Source: an uncultured Chloroflexota bacterium
GTDB taxonomy: Bacteria; Chloroflexota; Limnocylindria; Limnocylindrales; Limnocylindraceae
Direction: 5' to 3'
Length of the DNA stretch: 5,410 nt
NCBI GenBank assembly: GCA_937864085.1
Contig: CALMIH010000171.1
Span: 1-5,410 of the forward strand
Below are positions 4,981 to 5,410 of the stretch, one piece after another; within the stretch, counting starts at the first letter, position 1; each line of letters begins with the position of its first letter. A model generated the notes under the pieces. It was not told the DNA's origin, did no database searches, and saw only the letters and a list, made by a program, of their open reading frames with translations. Made by a program: the position numbers and the translations under genes.

Positions 4981-5410
4981 TTAGCGTCGGCCCTTCCCCT
5001 TGACTGGCGTGCGGCCAGGGGTGGCAAGGTTCTGGCTCTTGATCACCGCTGCGAACAGTACGTAGTACAGCGCAGCGAAGACAACGCCCAAGCCCAGGAT
5101 CCCGAGGGGTCCCGTGCTCCCACCCGCTGACGCGCTTGACGCCAACGTGAAGTTGAGCAGGTAGTCGATCAAGCCTGCCGAGAAGCCGAAGCCCTGCACC
5201 CAGTCGAGCTGTGCGCAGATGGCGAGTGCCACGCCGGCGAGGAGACCGTGCACTGCGAAGAGTGCCGGTGCCGCGTAAGCGAAGCTGAACTCAATCGGCT
5301 CAGTGATACCGGTGAGGAACGAGGTGAAGCCCGCCGAGCCCATGATGGAGCCAGTTGCCTTCTTCTCGCTCTTGTCTGCAGCTTGGTAAATGGCGTATGC
5401 CGCGGCCGGA
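4981..5410 (-). CDS. PTS EIIC permease (glucose/GlcNAc superfamily), 5'-truncated
   Basis: The C-terminal 142 residues of a phosphotransferase-system sugar permease; the start lies beyond the right edge. It moves a sugar across the membrane while EIIB phosphorylates it. The decisive mark is TSFLTGITEPIEFSF (about 5281-5325), including the GITEPIEF loop (5287-5310), which carries the substrate-contacting glutamate of the PtsG/NagE superfamily. After it come hydrophobic spans (APALFAVHGLLAGVALAICA; GILGLGVVFAALYYVLFAAV) and a His in AVHGLL. The protein ends shortly after KSQNLATPGR with a basic tail (TPVKGKGRR), exactly where fused proteins continue into EIIB. It is therefore a stand-alone EIIC, like actinobacterial NagE2-type permeases that use a separate EIIB. 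Glucose or N-acetylglucosamine are the likely substrates; the visible part cannot choose. No EIIB, EIIA, HPr or EI gene is in the window. Confidence 0.93.
   Translation of the reverse strand, partial: PAAAYAIYQAADKSEKKATGSIMGSAGFTSFLTGITEPIEFSFAYAAPALFAVHGLLAGVALAICAQLDWVQGFGFSAGLIDYLLNFTLASSASAGGSTGPLGILGLGVVFAALYYVLFAAVIKSQNLATPGRTPVKGKGRR

Noticed and set aside
4635..5130. Plus-strand open frames opposite the membrane protein and EIIC genes
   Set aside because: They lie antisense to genes with clear motifs or membrane spans and show only reverse-strand composition.

Overview
This is a GC-rich bacterial window, almost fully coding, with seven protein genes and one tRNA in three transcription blocks. 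No block shows signs of a mobile element or CRISPR array. The organism cannot be fixed from the sequence. A split methylmalonyl-CoA mutase, a stand-alone glucose/GlcNAc-type PTS EIIC, Soj/Spo0J-type ParAB and high GC would suit Chloroflexota or an actinomycete-like lineage; this is a low-confidence guess.

Left block (1-2009, minus strand): the catalytic large subunit of methylmalonyl-CoA mutase, followed by methylmalonyl-CoA epimerase, which overlaps it by four bases (ATGA) and runs off the left edge. The two enzymes catalyse consecutive steps linking propionyl-CoA and succinyl-CoA. The mutase subunit has the substrate barrel but no cobalamin-binding domain, so a separate small subunit must lie elsewhere.

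Middle block (2251-4075, plus strand): parA and parB, overlapping by 14 bases, transcribed divergently from the mutase across a 241-base intergenic region. That region has a G-rich stretch on the mutase side and two small inverted repeats on the parA side. ParA is a compact deviant-Walker ATPase. ParB keeps both CTP-binding motifs and the helix-turn-helix, but has an Ala/Pro-rich linker and an unfamiliar C-terminal domain. No parS site was found.

Right block (4121-5410, minus strand, reading from the right edge inward): the C-terminal part of a PTS EIIC permease with no fused EIIB, a small two-helix membrane protein, tRNA-Asn(GTT) with encoded CCA, and a 122-residue protein of unknown function that ends 45 bases from parB in a convergent arrangement.

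Beyond the genes, the clearest whole-window signals are compositional. GATC is about three times more frequent than base composition predicts, yet absent for 809 bases around the mutA/parA divergent region. All ten Ile-Glu pairs in the proteins use ATT for isoleucine, although ATC is the usual isoleucine codon. I did not find a clearly new biological system; the best candidates for novelty are the ParB C-terminal domain, the tRNA-linked 122-residue protein and these sequence biases.
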